9,454 nucleotides of DNA. Origin: Candidatus Thorarchaeota archaeon. Its GTDB lineage: Archaea > Asgardarchaeota > Thorarchaeia > Thorarchaeales > Thorarchaeaceae. The position numbers and the translations under genes were made by a program. The stretch is taken from NCBI GenBank assembly GCA_016839245.1, contig JAEOUN010000032.1, forward strand, positions 1 to 9,454. The letters run 5' to 3'. Below are positions 1-6,156 of the stretch, piece after piece; the first letter of the stretch is position 1; every line of letters begins with the position of its first letter. The notes beneath the pieces are model-generated. The model was not told the DNA's origin and did not search any database. It was given only the letters and a program-made list of their open reading frames with translations.

Positions 1-1
1 A

Positions 2-1855
2 GAACTCATCCAAGCTAGTAGCAAGATGGGCAAAGTAGAGGTAGGTCTTTTTGATGAAGACAAGGAGTTGATAATGTACATCTACTGGGGCGACTCATGG
101 GATAGTGTATCTAGAGGATATTTTGGTATCTCTTGTTCAGGTTGTGGTTCTTACAAGATAGACTATATTTCTGAATCATTTCTCTATACTGGCAGGATGT
201 GGTATGAGGAGGGAAGCATCAAGTATGAACATATTGGCTTTGCTTCGGATACCTTTGCTGCTCCTGTGGCTGATCCTGATAGATTAATCAAGTATTTGGT
301 TGTTCGTCCGTCAAGATCAGGCAGTTACAATATGATTGAATTACGACTTCATAATGTCCATCTTGAATCGAGCAATGAGATATTTCAAGATCCAGGATAT
401 GGTTTCATTGAGGACTGCAAGAATATATACAACTTCCCAAAGGACAATAGTTTTGGGTGGGGTAACATTGCTGATGGTTCTCTCGTGGTACCATCTTATG
501 CAGACTATATCACTGCAACGAATATACCAACTGGTTCGAATTGGCATGGTCCAAACTTTGTCCACATACTCGACCATCCTGTCAGGCTCTTTGAACTCAG
601 TGACTTTGCTGTCACTGGAGGAACATACCAAACAGATGATAATAAACAAGGAGTGATGAGGATTGCATTATTTGACGAGAATATGCAGATTGTAATGCTT
701 ATCTATTGGAAAGACGCGTGGATAGGAAGCCAAAAGAGCGCGTTCTACGTCATATACTACAATGAGAGCTCTGGAAGCAAGTCTGAAAATGTGACTGATA
801 TCACTGGTGATCTCTTCACATACACTGCTAGGATGTGGTACGAGGATGGCACCATCAAGTATGAGTTCGAAGCACTTGAGAGATCGAGATCTGGAGACAT
901 GGGAACAGTAGACAATCCCTACCGCCTCATTAAATATGTGGTCGTGAGTCCACTGCGATATAGCGATGGACCCATGGTGGACCTGCGACTGCACCAGCTC
1001 AGCGTCACCTCCAACTTCAGAACGCCCACCGAGGAGGCTGCGGAGTACACTGCTCCAGTGAAGACCACAAGGCAGGTAGAGAAAGACGGAACTAATGAGG
1101 GAATACTTACCAAAGAATCTACTGATAATGTAGACAATACTCTTACCCTAGCACTCGGGTTCCTCAAAATGGGATTTGAATTGATCAATAATTGGCCAGT
1201 TTTTCTAATAGAGATGCTTGATGCTGACTTGAATTTTCAACCGACGACAACCAAACCTTCTCTGCTGGTGATTAGCATTGACCTTCTAATGCATATTTCT
1301 GTGGTATCTCTAAGAATTATAGATACAATGATAGATCTCTTAGGTTGGCAAGGAGGAGTAATTGCTTCGTGGATTATTGAGATCTTCAAAGATTGGGGAA
1401 CAATGAGAAAGTTTTCAGCTTGGTATACGATAGCATTGAATTGCTTCAGACTTGCTGATGGTCTTAAACTGGCAGGATACATTGGAGCGGCTGGAGCTTC
1501 AACTGCTGCAGGTTTGTGGTGGTTTGTGAAGGCATTTGCTTTGGTGGAATCTTCTCACATATTATCAAGGGAATTAGGCATGAATGATGGTTCGAGTGCA
1601 ATGTTCTTCTTTATGGTGTTCTGTCTCATTTTCGGCGCGTGCCTCAAAGGAATACCAGACGATCCATTCAGTACTGCGCTATCGCGGAAAAGTGGGGATG
1701 TTGCATATGCAGTTATGACTCATACAATGGATATCTTTACTATAGGTAGCGATTATAATCCAGTCACTGGAGGAATTACATCTGTGTTCATATTCTTAAC
1801 AGGTACCTATTTCTGGTTCAGATTCTATTACTATGCAATAGCAGCTTTGACATAA
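2..1855 (+). CDS. Large membrane protein with tandem lectin-like domains, 5' end outside window
   Basis: The frame is open to the left edge; the ATG at 26 is internal to a domain, so the true start lies upstream. Residues here count from that ATG. Two copies of one beta-rich domain are visible, at about 3-115 (incomplete at its N end) and about 125-330. Both carry GLFDED/ALFDEN, an IYW motif, GRMWYEEG/ARMWYEDG followed by a basic IKYE strand, RLIKY-VV and DLRLH/ELRLH. This pattern of short alternating strands resembles ConA/LamG-type jelly-roll lectin domains; that fold is my inference. A polar linker (about 333-370) leads to a membrane region with about five to seven hydrophobic segments, clearest near 374-396, 411-432, 466-507, 526-543 and 583-608. 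The likely topology is extracellular lectin-like domains anchored by, or delivering, a membrane-inserting C terminus. A relative lies at 5119. The next gene follows after 24 bases. Function unknown; a polymorphic effector or a surface receptor are both possible. Confidence 0.85.
   Translation, partial: ELIQASSKMGKVEVGLFDEDKELIMYIYWGDSWDSVSRGYFGISCSGCGSYKIDYISESFLYTGRMWYEEGSIKYEHIGFASDTFAAPVADPDRLIKYLVVRPSRSGSYNMIELRLHNVHLESSNEIFQDPGYGFIEDCKNIYNFPKDNSFGWGNIADGSLVVPSYADYITATNIPTGSNWHGPNFVHILDHPVRLFELSDFAVTGGTYQTDDNKQGVMRIALFDENMQIVMLIYWKDAWIGSQKSAFYVIYYNESSGSKSENVTDITGDLFTYTARMWYEDGTIKYEFEALERSRSGDMGTVDNPYRLIKYVVVSPLRYSDGPMVDLRLHQLSVTSNFRTPTEEAAEYTAPVKTTRQVEKDGTNEGILTKESTDNVDNTLTLALGFLKMGFELINNWPVFLIEMLDADLNFQPTTTKPSLLVISIDLLMHISVVSLRIIDTMIDLLGWQGGVIASWIIEIFKDWGTMRKFSAWYTIALNCFRLADGLKLAGYIGAAGASTAAGLWWFVKAFALVESSHILSRELGMNDGSSAMFFFMVFCLIFGACLKGIPDDPFSTALSRKSGDVAYAVMTHTMDIFTIGSDYNPVTGGITSVFIFLTGTYFWFRFYYYAIAALT
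761..1056 (+). repeat. Shared coding module, copy 1 (near-identical to 5149-5444)
   Basis: This segment encodes the second half of the second lectin-like domain plus the linker ending EEAAEYTAP. It aligns without gaps to 5149-5444 at a constant offset of 4388 bases. Positions 815-903 (89 bases) and 1007-1053 (47 bases) are identical to the partner; between them the copies differ by scattered and clustered changes. Similarity stops abruptly after 1056. The module's 3' end is GC-rich (29 of the 47 bases at 1007-1053 are G or C), unlike the AT-rich flanks. Confidence 0.95.
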
Positions 1856-1879
1856 AATATGGAAGAGAGGGATTAGTGA

Positions 1880-2461
1880 ATGACAATATACTTATTTATA
1901 ATTGGGCTGATTGGAAGTGTAATAGGATTATTATCCATGATTCTTCTCTGGGATTTTGAGAATAGGATATTAGATGGAAAACGGATTGTAACCTATAGCA
2001 TAGAAAATAGAAGCATAGATAAAATCTACTCAATGTATCGGAAGTATCCTAGAAGAACTGAAGTAATCCATGTGATACTAATATTTAGTAGCATCGTATT
2101 CACATCATTGATTGTGTTTGTTCTATTAAAACCCTTAATTGCGCTGGGATTTATTGCAATCTTAGCATATCTCCAACGGGATAGTTTAAAATCGATTGGC
2201 AGTCTAATCCAGATACGAGAGAAGGAAAGAATCAGAGGGATTGCAGAGGGAGTGAGTTGGTTTGTGAATCGACAAATTTCTTATGGAATGGGTGACACAG
2301 AAGCCGTGTTGGAGAGAAGGATTAGCTTTCTACAGGATAGCAATAAAGGAAGAGCTCGACTCTCTTACAGAGAAACTATGGAAATATTAGAACTATTAGC
2401 TAGGCAGGATGACGAGGTGGGAATTGCAGCACATCGAAGTATTGAGAAGATGAAGTCATAG
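1880..2461 (+). CDS. Small membrane protein, three TM segments and long charged C-terminal tail
   Basis: A 193-residue protein of unknown function. Hydrophobic segments lie at about 3-24, 62-82 and 84-98, the last two forming a tight hairpin. A polar linker with FENR and KYPRR lies between TM1 and TM2. Residues 99-193 are a charged, probably helical cytoplasmic tail rich in Arg, Glu and Leu (REKERIRGIAEG, LERRISFLQD, MEILELLARQDDE). The ATG start has an AGAGAGGGA Shine-Dalgarno at about 1865-1872, 24 bases after the stop of the large lectin-domain gene, so the two are probably co-transcribed. By position it is the counterpart of the gene at 6157 behind the second large gene. If the large proteins are effectors, this is the first candidate for an immunity or partner protein; that role is inference only. 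Confidence 0.8.
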   Translation: MTIYLFIIGLIGSVIGLLSMILLWDFENRILDGKRIVTYSIENRSIDKIYSMYRKYPRRTEVIHVILIFSSIVFTSLIVFVLLKPLIALGFIAILAYLQRDSLKSIGSLIQIREKERIRGIAEGVSWFVNRQISYGMGDTEAVLERRISFLQDSNKGRARLSYRETMEILELLARQDDEVGIAAHRSIEKMKS

Positions 2462-2635
2462 GATTGTGTGGTTGTTAGAAACTATTATAGAGAAGAATAG
2501 TGAAGAAATTCCATCCTGAGTAATCGTGAATACTATTGCGGAATCATTTGGAAAAAAGAATAGCATAAATCCGTTTAACTTATACAATGATTACGTGTAG
2601 TAATAACACGGTTAAATCCTTAGGAGGGAACAAGA

Positions 2636-2746
2636 GTGCAATTAGCCATTGCATTGGAGAATATTTCGCTTGCAATAATTAAGAGAATGCAATGGGTCAG
2701 ATACTTCCTGATGGAGTACAAGCATTTGGGACTTGTTTGGTTCTAG
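2636..2746 (+). CDS. Candidate 36-residue small protein with a strong ribosome binding site
   Basis: GTG start at 2636, preceded at 2622-2628 by AGGAGGG, one of the best SD sites in the window, with 7 bases of spacing. The peptide starts MQLAIALENISLAIIKRM and ends HLGLVWF before TAG. It is partly amphipathic, with no recognisable family. The 174 bases between the previous gene and this ORF hold no other gene; TTTAACTTATAC at 2574-2585 could be its TATA element. A different frame (2692-2793) takes over within it and is more hydrophobic, so this may be the first half of a gene broken by a frameshift. The strong SD argues that something here is, or recently was, translated. Confidence 0.45.
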   Translation: MQLAIALENISLAIIKRMQWVRYFLMEYKHLGLVWF

Positions 2747-2793
2747 GAATGATCTTTATGATTCGTCATTATTTGCTTTATGGATTGTGGTGA
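2692..2793 (+). CDS. Candidate 33-residue hydrophobic peptide overlapping the previous ORF
   Basis: ATG at 2692 opens a different frame from the ORF at 2636 and ends at TGA 2791-2793, three bases before the ATG of the 2797 gene. Residues 11-33 (AFGTCLVLGMIFMIRHYLLY and following) form a plausible single TM helix. It has no clear SD of its own. It could be translated by coupling, be the C-terminal half of a frameshifted 50-residue gene starting at 2636, or be chance. Its terminal GGTGA at 2789-2793 may serve as SD for 2797, though the spacing is short. Confidence 0.25.
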   Translation: MGQILPDGVQAFGTCLVLGMIFMIRHYLLYGLW

Positions 2794-2796
2794 TTT

Positions 2797-3318
2797 ATGA
2801 CATATTTTGTAAATTTTCTATTATCAATAACTCTATTCATATTAGTAGCTCTTTATATTGAAAGAGAAGTAGAAAGGCAAAAAGCAATCACTTTGGAAGA
2901 TACTGCGTCAAGAAAAAACGTGAGAAAAGTAATAACCATAAGCATTGCTATTCTTGAGGTGTCATGGATATATTGGGTACTCTCCTTGATACTTTGGCTT
3001 GGTTTGGATCTGCAGAATGGTTTGTTGCCTGTCGTTCTGATGGGAATTGCTGGTCTTATCGTCCTTCCAGTAGATTTGATGAATAGGCATGGCAGGACTT
3101 TTTTTAACTCTTGGAGAGATGAATACATTAAAACGATTGAATACTTGTATCACAATGAATCTGATGAGAAGCTATTAGATATAATAATTGGTCTCTGCGA
3201 GGAAGCAATCATGGATACTGATGCTCACGCAGCATTAGAATTACTTTCAAATCGTGAGGATTCACTCGGTGATCATGTTCGAAAAATAACTTCAGAATAT
3301 AGAAAAGAGAATAATTGA
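2797..3318 (+). CDS. Small membrane protein, three TM segments and charged tail
   Basis: A 173-residue protein. TM segments lie at about 4-20, 45-70 and 75-95, with a highly charged linker (IEREVERQ ... SRKNVRK) between TM1 and TM2. The soluble tail of about 78 residues contains WRDEYIKTIEYLYHNESDEK and a Glu/Leu-rich helical stretch. The plan matches the 1880 protein (TM1, polar linker, TM2-TM3 hairpin, long tail), but the sequences are not readily alignable, so homology is suspected rather than shown. GGTGA at 2789-2793 lies only 3 bases before the ATG; coupling to the preceding small ORF is possible. Function unknown. Confidence 0.75.
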   Translation: MTYFVNFLLSITLFILVALYIEREVERQKAITLEDTASRKNVRKVITISIAILEVSWIYWVLSLILWLGLDLQNGLLPVVLMGIAGLIVLPVDLMNRHGRTFFNSWRDEYIKTIEYLYHNESDEKLLDIIIGLCEEAIMDTDAHAALELLSNREDSLGDHVRKITSEYRKENN

Positions 3319-3447
3319 GTAATCAACATACCAGACAGTCTAAAACTTAAAAACAAACATGAGTTATCTTGGTGATGATTTCAGTATTGATAAACTGCTA
3401 CTTCACTTATATTGGTGGTAGATAAGTCAGAAGGAAGTTAGTATCAA

Positions 3448-3504
3448 ATGATTGAAATTCTATTTAAAATAATCATTGGATTTTGGAGATGTGAATTTCT
3501 GTGA
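3448..3504 (+). CDS. Candidate 18-residue hydrophobic peptide coupled to 3501 gene
   Basis: ATG at 3448 is preceded by AAGGAAG at 3431-3437 (spacing 10) and by a TATA-like TTATAT at 3407-3412. The peptide MIEILFKIIIGFWRCEFL ends in TGA at 3502-3504, overlapping the GTG start of the next gene at 3501, the usual geometry for translational coupling. It could be a leader peptide setting the expression of 3501 or a mini membrane peptide. ORFs this short arise by chance; the SD and the overlap are the only support. Confidence 0.35.
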   Translation: MIEILFKIIIGFWRCEFL

Positions 3505-3869
3505 TTCAGATTTCAGACAGTGATGTTGTGCTTGGACTTACGCTTTGGACAGCTTCATTTCTTATTGGCATTTTCCTGATATTCGCAGTCATTGAGTGGC
3601 TATGGGGTGAGGGTTCCGGTATAGTAAAGCCTCGTTCAGTCTTAATCTATGAGAATCGACCTTGGTGGGTAGAAGGTATCGGGAGGGTCTTGTTCTTTGC
3701 CTTTTCATTCACTATAGTCACTGGAGGTACGACATTGCTGTTTTTCCCTATTGGAATATCTGAAGCACTATATTGGATTCGCTTTTTTTGGATAGTATGT
3801 TTGATCCCGATTGCGTGTGGGGTGTATGTTGAGAGACAACACAGACATGAGAGTAATCAGGAACAATGA
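3501..3869 (+). CDS. Small three-TM membrane protein with WW linker
   Basis: A 122-residue protein with TM segments at about 10-35, 60-83 and 88-110. The linker between TM1 and TM2 holds VLIYENRPWWVEGI, and the C-terminal tail is short and polar (ERQHRHESNQEQ). The GTG start has GGAG at 3485-3488 and overlaps the stop of the 18-codon ORF in front. The linker resembles that of the 7526 protein (IVIEGKEWWMQIY) in having a beta-like strand followed by a Trp pair, and length and topology also match, so the two may be diverged paralogues. The TGA stop overlaps the first bases of the long repeat at 3866. Function unknown. Confidence 0.7.
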   Translation: MIQISDSDVVLGLTLWTASFLIGIFLIFAVIEWLWGEGSGIVKPRSVLIYENRPWWVEGIGRVLFFAFSFTIVTGGTTLLFFPIGISEALYWIRFFWIVCLIPIACGVYVERQHRHESNQEQ

Positions 3870-3980
3870 TAGTACATAAACTCACACAACTGGTAAGACA
3901 AAGACACAAGATAATCACTCATTATCCGACTCAACTTTTTTTAGTGAGAATGCCTGATTAAAAGGTGAAAGGTTTTCACC
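3866..3980 (+). repeat. Intergenic leader repeat, copy A (long form)
   Basis: It starts on the stop codon of the preceding gene with ATGATAGTACAT. The first 70 bases match copy C at 9249 ungapped at 56 of 70 positions. The core (3901-3968) ends in GGTGA like copies B and C. It contains an oligo-T run at 3936-3942 where B and C have GTTTTTATC. It is followed by a perfect hairpin at 3964-3980. The next well-supported gene starts only at 4069, so this copy may have lost its original gene or drives the small ORF at 3988. Confidence 0.8.
3964..3980 (+). promoter_or_regulatory. Hairpin that would bury the GGTGA Shine-Dalgarno
   Basis: GGTGAAA (3964-3970), a 3-base loop GGT and TTTCACC (3974-3980) form a perfect 7-bp stem. 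The GGTGA is the conserved 3' end of the leader repeat and would be paired in the RNA. Copies B and C lack the TTTCACC arm at this place. It could silence translation from copy A or act as a structural element; the stem is visible, the role is inferred. Confidence 0.4.
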
Positions 3981-3987
3981 ACGTAAA

Positions 3988-4056
3988 TTGGCTCAAATGG
4001 CACTAATTTTATTAGCTACTTGGTATATTCTCTTTAGCATAAGTATTGGATGTTGA
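3988..4056 (+). CDS. Candidate 22-residue hydrophobic peptide after leader A
   Basis: The TTG at 3988 (or ATG at 3997) opens MAQMALILLATWYILFSISI ending in GC and TGA at 4054-4056. It is almost entirely one TM helix, and it ends exactly where the GAGGGG SD of the 4069 gene begins. The leader's GGTGA is 19 bases from the TTG, too far for a normal SD. It may be a decayed N-terminus, a coupled mini membrane peptide or chance. Confidence 0.25.
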   Translation: MAQMALILLATWYILFSISIGC

Positions 4057-4068
4057 GGGGTATGGTAG

Positions 4069-4413
4069 TTGACTGAGGTAATCATAGCTGCCACATCATT
4101 TGTAATTCTTTTCGGAACAGGTACCTTGTTTATGAAGAATCTGGATAGGTTGAAATACCTGAGAACTATACCGCCAGAGAATAGTTTCATGTCAAGCATA
4201 CCTACTATGAGATCTCAAGCGAGAAAAGGACTTCTCAAGTACTTTGGTCTTTCAATGGTGGTTTGTAGTGCATGTCTATATCTACTCTGGGTTAGTTCTG
4301 AAGACACGTTCTTCTTAGCATCGATCCAATTTGCTCCTATCATAGGTCTGATATTTGTTCCATCCCTCCAATACTTTACGCGGTGGATTATCTCAAGAAA
4401 GCGGCAAACATGA
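4069..4413 (+). CDS. Small three-TM membrane protein with basic linker
   Basis: A 114-residue protein with TM segments at about 4-22, 57-75 and 81-103. The linker is basic (KNLDRLKYLR, RSQARKGLLKYF), suggesting that it is cytoplasmic by the positive-inside rule, and the tail is short and basic (SRKRQT). The TTG start is chosen because GAGGGG at 4055-4060 is 8 bases upstream. The same TM1-linker-TM2-TM3 plan recurs in the neighbouring genes. It is the first long gene downstream of leader repeat A. Family not recognised. Confidence 0.7.
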   Translation: MTEVIIAATSFVILFGTGTLFMKNLDRLKYLRTIPPENSFMSSIPTMRSQARKGLLKYFGLSMVVCSACLYLLWVSSEDTFFLASIQFAPIIGLIFVPSLQYFTRWIISRKRQT

Positions 4414-4427
4414 CATGAGGAAGAACA

Positions 4428-4487
4428 ATGCAATTCAGTACGGTAAATTCGATTTTGATAGGATTGATGACTTGGTTATCATTCTAA
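4428..4487 (+). CDS. Candidate 19-residue hydrophobic peptide
   Basis: ATG at 4428 has GAGGA at 4417-4421, 6 bases upstream. The peptide MQFSTVNSILIGLMTWLSF ends in TAA overlapping the AAGGA SD of the following gene. It fills the 80-base gap between two membrane-protein genes. A competing frame (4415-4609, starting MRKNN) covers the same bases but runs deep into the next gene. Weak support; it could be chance. Confidence 0.25.
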   Translation: MQFSTVNSILIGLMTWLSF

Positions 4488-4496
4488 GAAGGATTG

Positions 4497-4895
4497 ATGA
4501 AAATGGAACCGATTCTGTTCACTATCTTTGTATTGGTTGGGCTCTTATCTCTATTTCCCAATATAATCATTCAAAGTGTCAAGATCAGAAGAATCATCGA
4601 AACTACTGAGATTCCTATTAAACCTAAGACGTGGTATGAAAATTGGGCATACAATGTATTAGAAGACACTCACTCAATTTCATACCAAGCTCTCATTTTT
4701 TCTATTCCCATTTTGATATGTTTAGTTTGGTATGCTGTTTGGACAACAAATCCGATTGTGTATTCAAGCTGGCTTCCATTTATAATAGCGATTTTGGCAT
4801 TGCATGCAGTGGTAATTGTGTTTCGTGTGACTTTAATTCAATGGATAAACCAAAAAAGAAAGATTATCCTTATCGAAAAAAATGAGAAACAATAA
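4497..4895 (+). CDS. Small three-TM membrane protein
   Basis: Starts are possible at TTG 4494, ATG 4497 and ATG 4503. The AAGAAGGA site at 4486-4493 favours 4503 by spacing (9 bases), while 4497 is conventional, and the products differ by at most three residues. About 132 residues, with TM segments at about 5-27, 63-82 and 90-112, a basic then aromatic linker (KIRRI, KTWYENWAYN) and a basic tail (NQKRKIILIEKNEKQ). The layout and length match the proteins at 3501, 6157 and 7526. It is the last gene before the promoter and truncated large gene; a T-run at 4917-4921, 22 bases past the stop, could end transcription. Function unknown. Confidence 0.7.
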   Translation: MKMEPILFTIFVLVGLLSLFPNIIIQSVKIRRIIETTEIPIKPKTWYENWAYNVLEDTHSISYQALIFSIPILICLVWYAVWTTNPIVYSSWLPFIIAILALHAVVIVFRVTLIQWINQKRKIILIEKNEKQ

Positions 4896-4994
4896 GATTG
4901 TCAAAATGAACTTCTGTTTTTCAATTTGGAACAAGCTGTTGATATCTGTTAGAGTATATTAACTGCAAAATTCGAAATATGTTTGAACATGAGG

Positions 4995-5003
4995 TATATA
5001 TAA
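4995..5003 (+). promoter_or_regulatory. Likely archaeal TATA box upstream of the truncated large gene
   Basis: TATATATAA in the 223-base gap between genes is the strongest TATA match in the window. A transcript starting about 25 bases downstream would carry a 5' UTR of about 90 bases including leader repeat B before the GTG at 5119. The leader's own TTTTTAT (5077-5083) is a competing TATA candidate that would give a very short UTR. Confidence 0.4.
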
Positions 5004-5040
5004 TGAATTAAGAAAAGAAAAGAATCCACTTAATATAATA

Positions 5041-5110
5041 AAGACAGATAATAATTATGCATTGTTCAACTCAACGTTTTTATCAGTGAGAATACAAGAC
5101 AACATGGTGA
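5041..5110 (+). repeat. Intergenic leader repeat, copy B (short form)
   Basis: It matches copy C (9284-9353) ungapped at 54 of 70 positions, with an identical 18-base core AACTCAACGTTTTTATCA at 5068-5085. It ends in GGTGA at 5106-5110, which serves as SD for the GTG at 5119 (8 bases spacing). It lacks the upstream ATGATAGTACAT part seen in A and C. An ATG at 5115 opens a three-codon dead end, as if the leader's original start codon had been separated from its gene. Confidence 0.8.
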
Positions 5111-5118
5111 AAAAATGA

Positions 5119-6150
5119 GTGGCTAGGAGTGGTTTAACCACAGTCTTCAATGATAGTCCTGGAAGCAATAGCCAAGACATAACGAATATCCCTGGTGAAC
5201 TTTTCACATACACTGCTAGGATGTGGTACGAGGATGGCACCATCAAGTATGAGTTCGAAGCACTTGAGAGATCGAGATCTGGAGACATGGGGACAGTAGA
5301 CAATCCCTATCGCCTCATCAAGTACGTCGTGGTGCATCCGCAGCGTAGCTACGACTACGATTTGGTGGACCTGCGGCTGTACCAGCTTAGCGTGACCTCC
5401 AACTTCAGAACGCCCACCGAGGAGGCTGCGGAGTACACTGCGCCTACAAAAATAGCGAGCGACAATCCGGAACATGCTATTGAAGCATTTAATGAAGTTA
5501 CTCAAACTCCATCGCTTTCCTTCATAATAACTGAATTTCTCAACATGGTAATCCAGAATATCACAACTTGGTGGACTGTTTATTGGCCCAAGCTCCATTT
5601 TGAGGCAAGGAATCCTTTCACGCAGGCAGTGCTACTTCACATGTCTGTTGATATCATTTGGCAAACTGAAGTATATTCATCTGACTCAGTAAATGCCAAT
5701 GAGGAAGATCTTTGCAACTTCTTTACTATGGCAGAATTTGCCTGCTCCTTAGGATTATGGCAACTTGCGCTTCTTTTTGCCTGTGCAGTAGCTGAAAATG
5801 CTATTCTTGGAGGAATGTCCGCAGTCGTCCTAACGATGGCTGCGACACTAGGATATGCTTGGATTACATCAAATCTCTTGGTTGAAAATGGTGTGACATC
5901 TGCTGGAGCTATGACAGGATTCTTTGTGCTCCTTGGAGCTTCATATATAGGAATGGCTGCAGGTTTAAAAGGTGTGGGAAATATGACATCTAATCTGCTT
6001 TCCAAAATTTTAGGTTATTTACTTGGCATTTCTGAAGAAGCTATGAAAGCTGCATTAGTATTTACGAGAGCAACTAGAGTAATTTTTATAATAATGGGAG
6101 TAATATTCATGACCATTTTCTCCTCGCATTTCTACAATTACGGGAGTTGA
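5119..6150 (+). CDS. N-terminally truncated lectin-domain/multi-TM protein, orphan relative of the left-edge gene
   Basis: A 343-residue product from the GTG at 5119, which directly follows an in-frame TGA and has GGTGA 8 bases upstream, so no longer start exists. Residues 1-109 match residues 240-344 of the left-edge protein (FTYTARMWYEDGTIKYEF onward almost unchanged, ending EYTAP). The N-terminal half of the lectin-like domain, and any signal peptide, are missing. From residue 110 the protein is different: hydrophobic segments at about 132-156, 168-182, 203-228, 230-253, 262-284, 295-315 and 320-335. Faint similarities to the other C terminus remain (LLHMSVDII against LLVISIDLL; AGLKG against ACLKG), suggesting homologous but strongly diverged membrane regions. 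The next gene is 6 bases away. It could be a silent or orphan cassette that recombines with the full gene, a functional short variant, or an early pseudogene. Confidence 0.75.
   Translation: MARSGLTTVFNDSPGSNSQDITNIPGELFTYTARMWYEDGTIKYEFEALERSRSGDMGTVDNPYRLIKYVVVHPQRSYDYDLVDLRLYQLSVTSNFRTPTEEAAEYTAPTKIASDNPEHAIEAFNEVTQTPSLSFIITEFLNMVIQNITTWWTVYWPKLHFEARNPFTQAVLLHMSVDIIWQTEVYSSDSVNANEEDLCNFFTMAEFACSLGLWQLALLFACAVAENAILGGMSAVVLTMAATLGYAWITSNLLVENGVTSAGAMTGFFVLLGASYIGMAAGLKGVGNMTSNLLSKILGYLLGISEEAMKAALVFTRATRVIFIIMGVIFMTIFSSHFYNYGS
5149..5444 (+). repeat. Shared coding module, copy 2
   Basis: Partner of 761-1056. The perfectly matching blocks are 5203-5291 and 5395-5441. The similarity ends at 5444, exactly where the two protein C termini part. 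The 5' limit lies close to the GTG start at 5119, where resemblance to copy 1 fades to the protein level. Confidence 0.95.
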
Positions 6151-6156
6151 AAATAA

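Noticed and set aside
341..1482. Minus-strand ORFs of 81-108 codons opposite the large lectin-domain gene
   Set aside because: They lie wholly inside a gene with clear repeated domains and have no SD or promoter; they are antisense shadows.
3936..3942. Seven-T run as a transcription terminator
   Set aside because: It is possible in archaea, but it lies inside the leader repeat, where the other copies have a TATA-like TTTTTAT, so a terminator call is not secure.
4355..4609. 84-codon + strand ORF (or 64 codons from ATG 4415) across the 4069/4497 junction
   Set aside because: Its second half lies within the 4497 gene, which has a complete three-TM pattern and an SD. The first half (MRKNNAIQYGKF) looks soluble but has no independent support.
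761..5444. Insertion sequence or transposon explaining the duplicated module
   Set aside because: No transposase, terminal inverted repeats or target duplications are visible; the boundaries follow a protein module, which fits recombination better.
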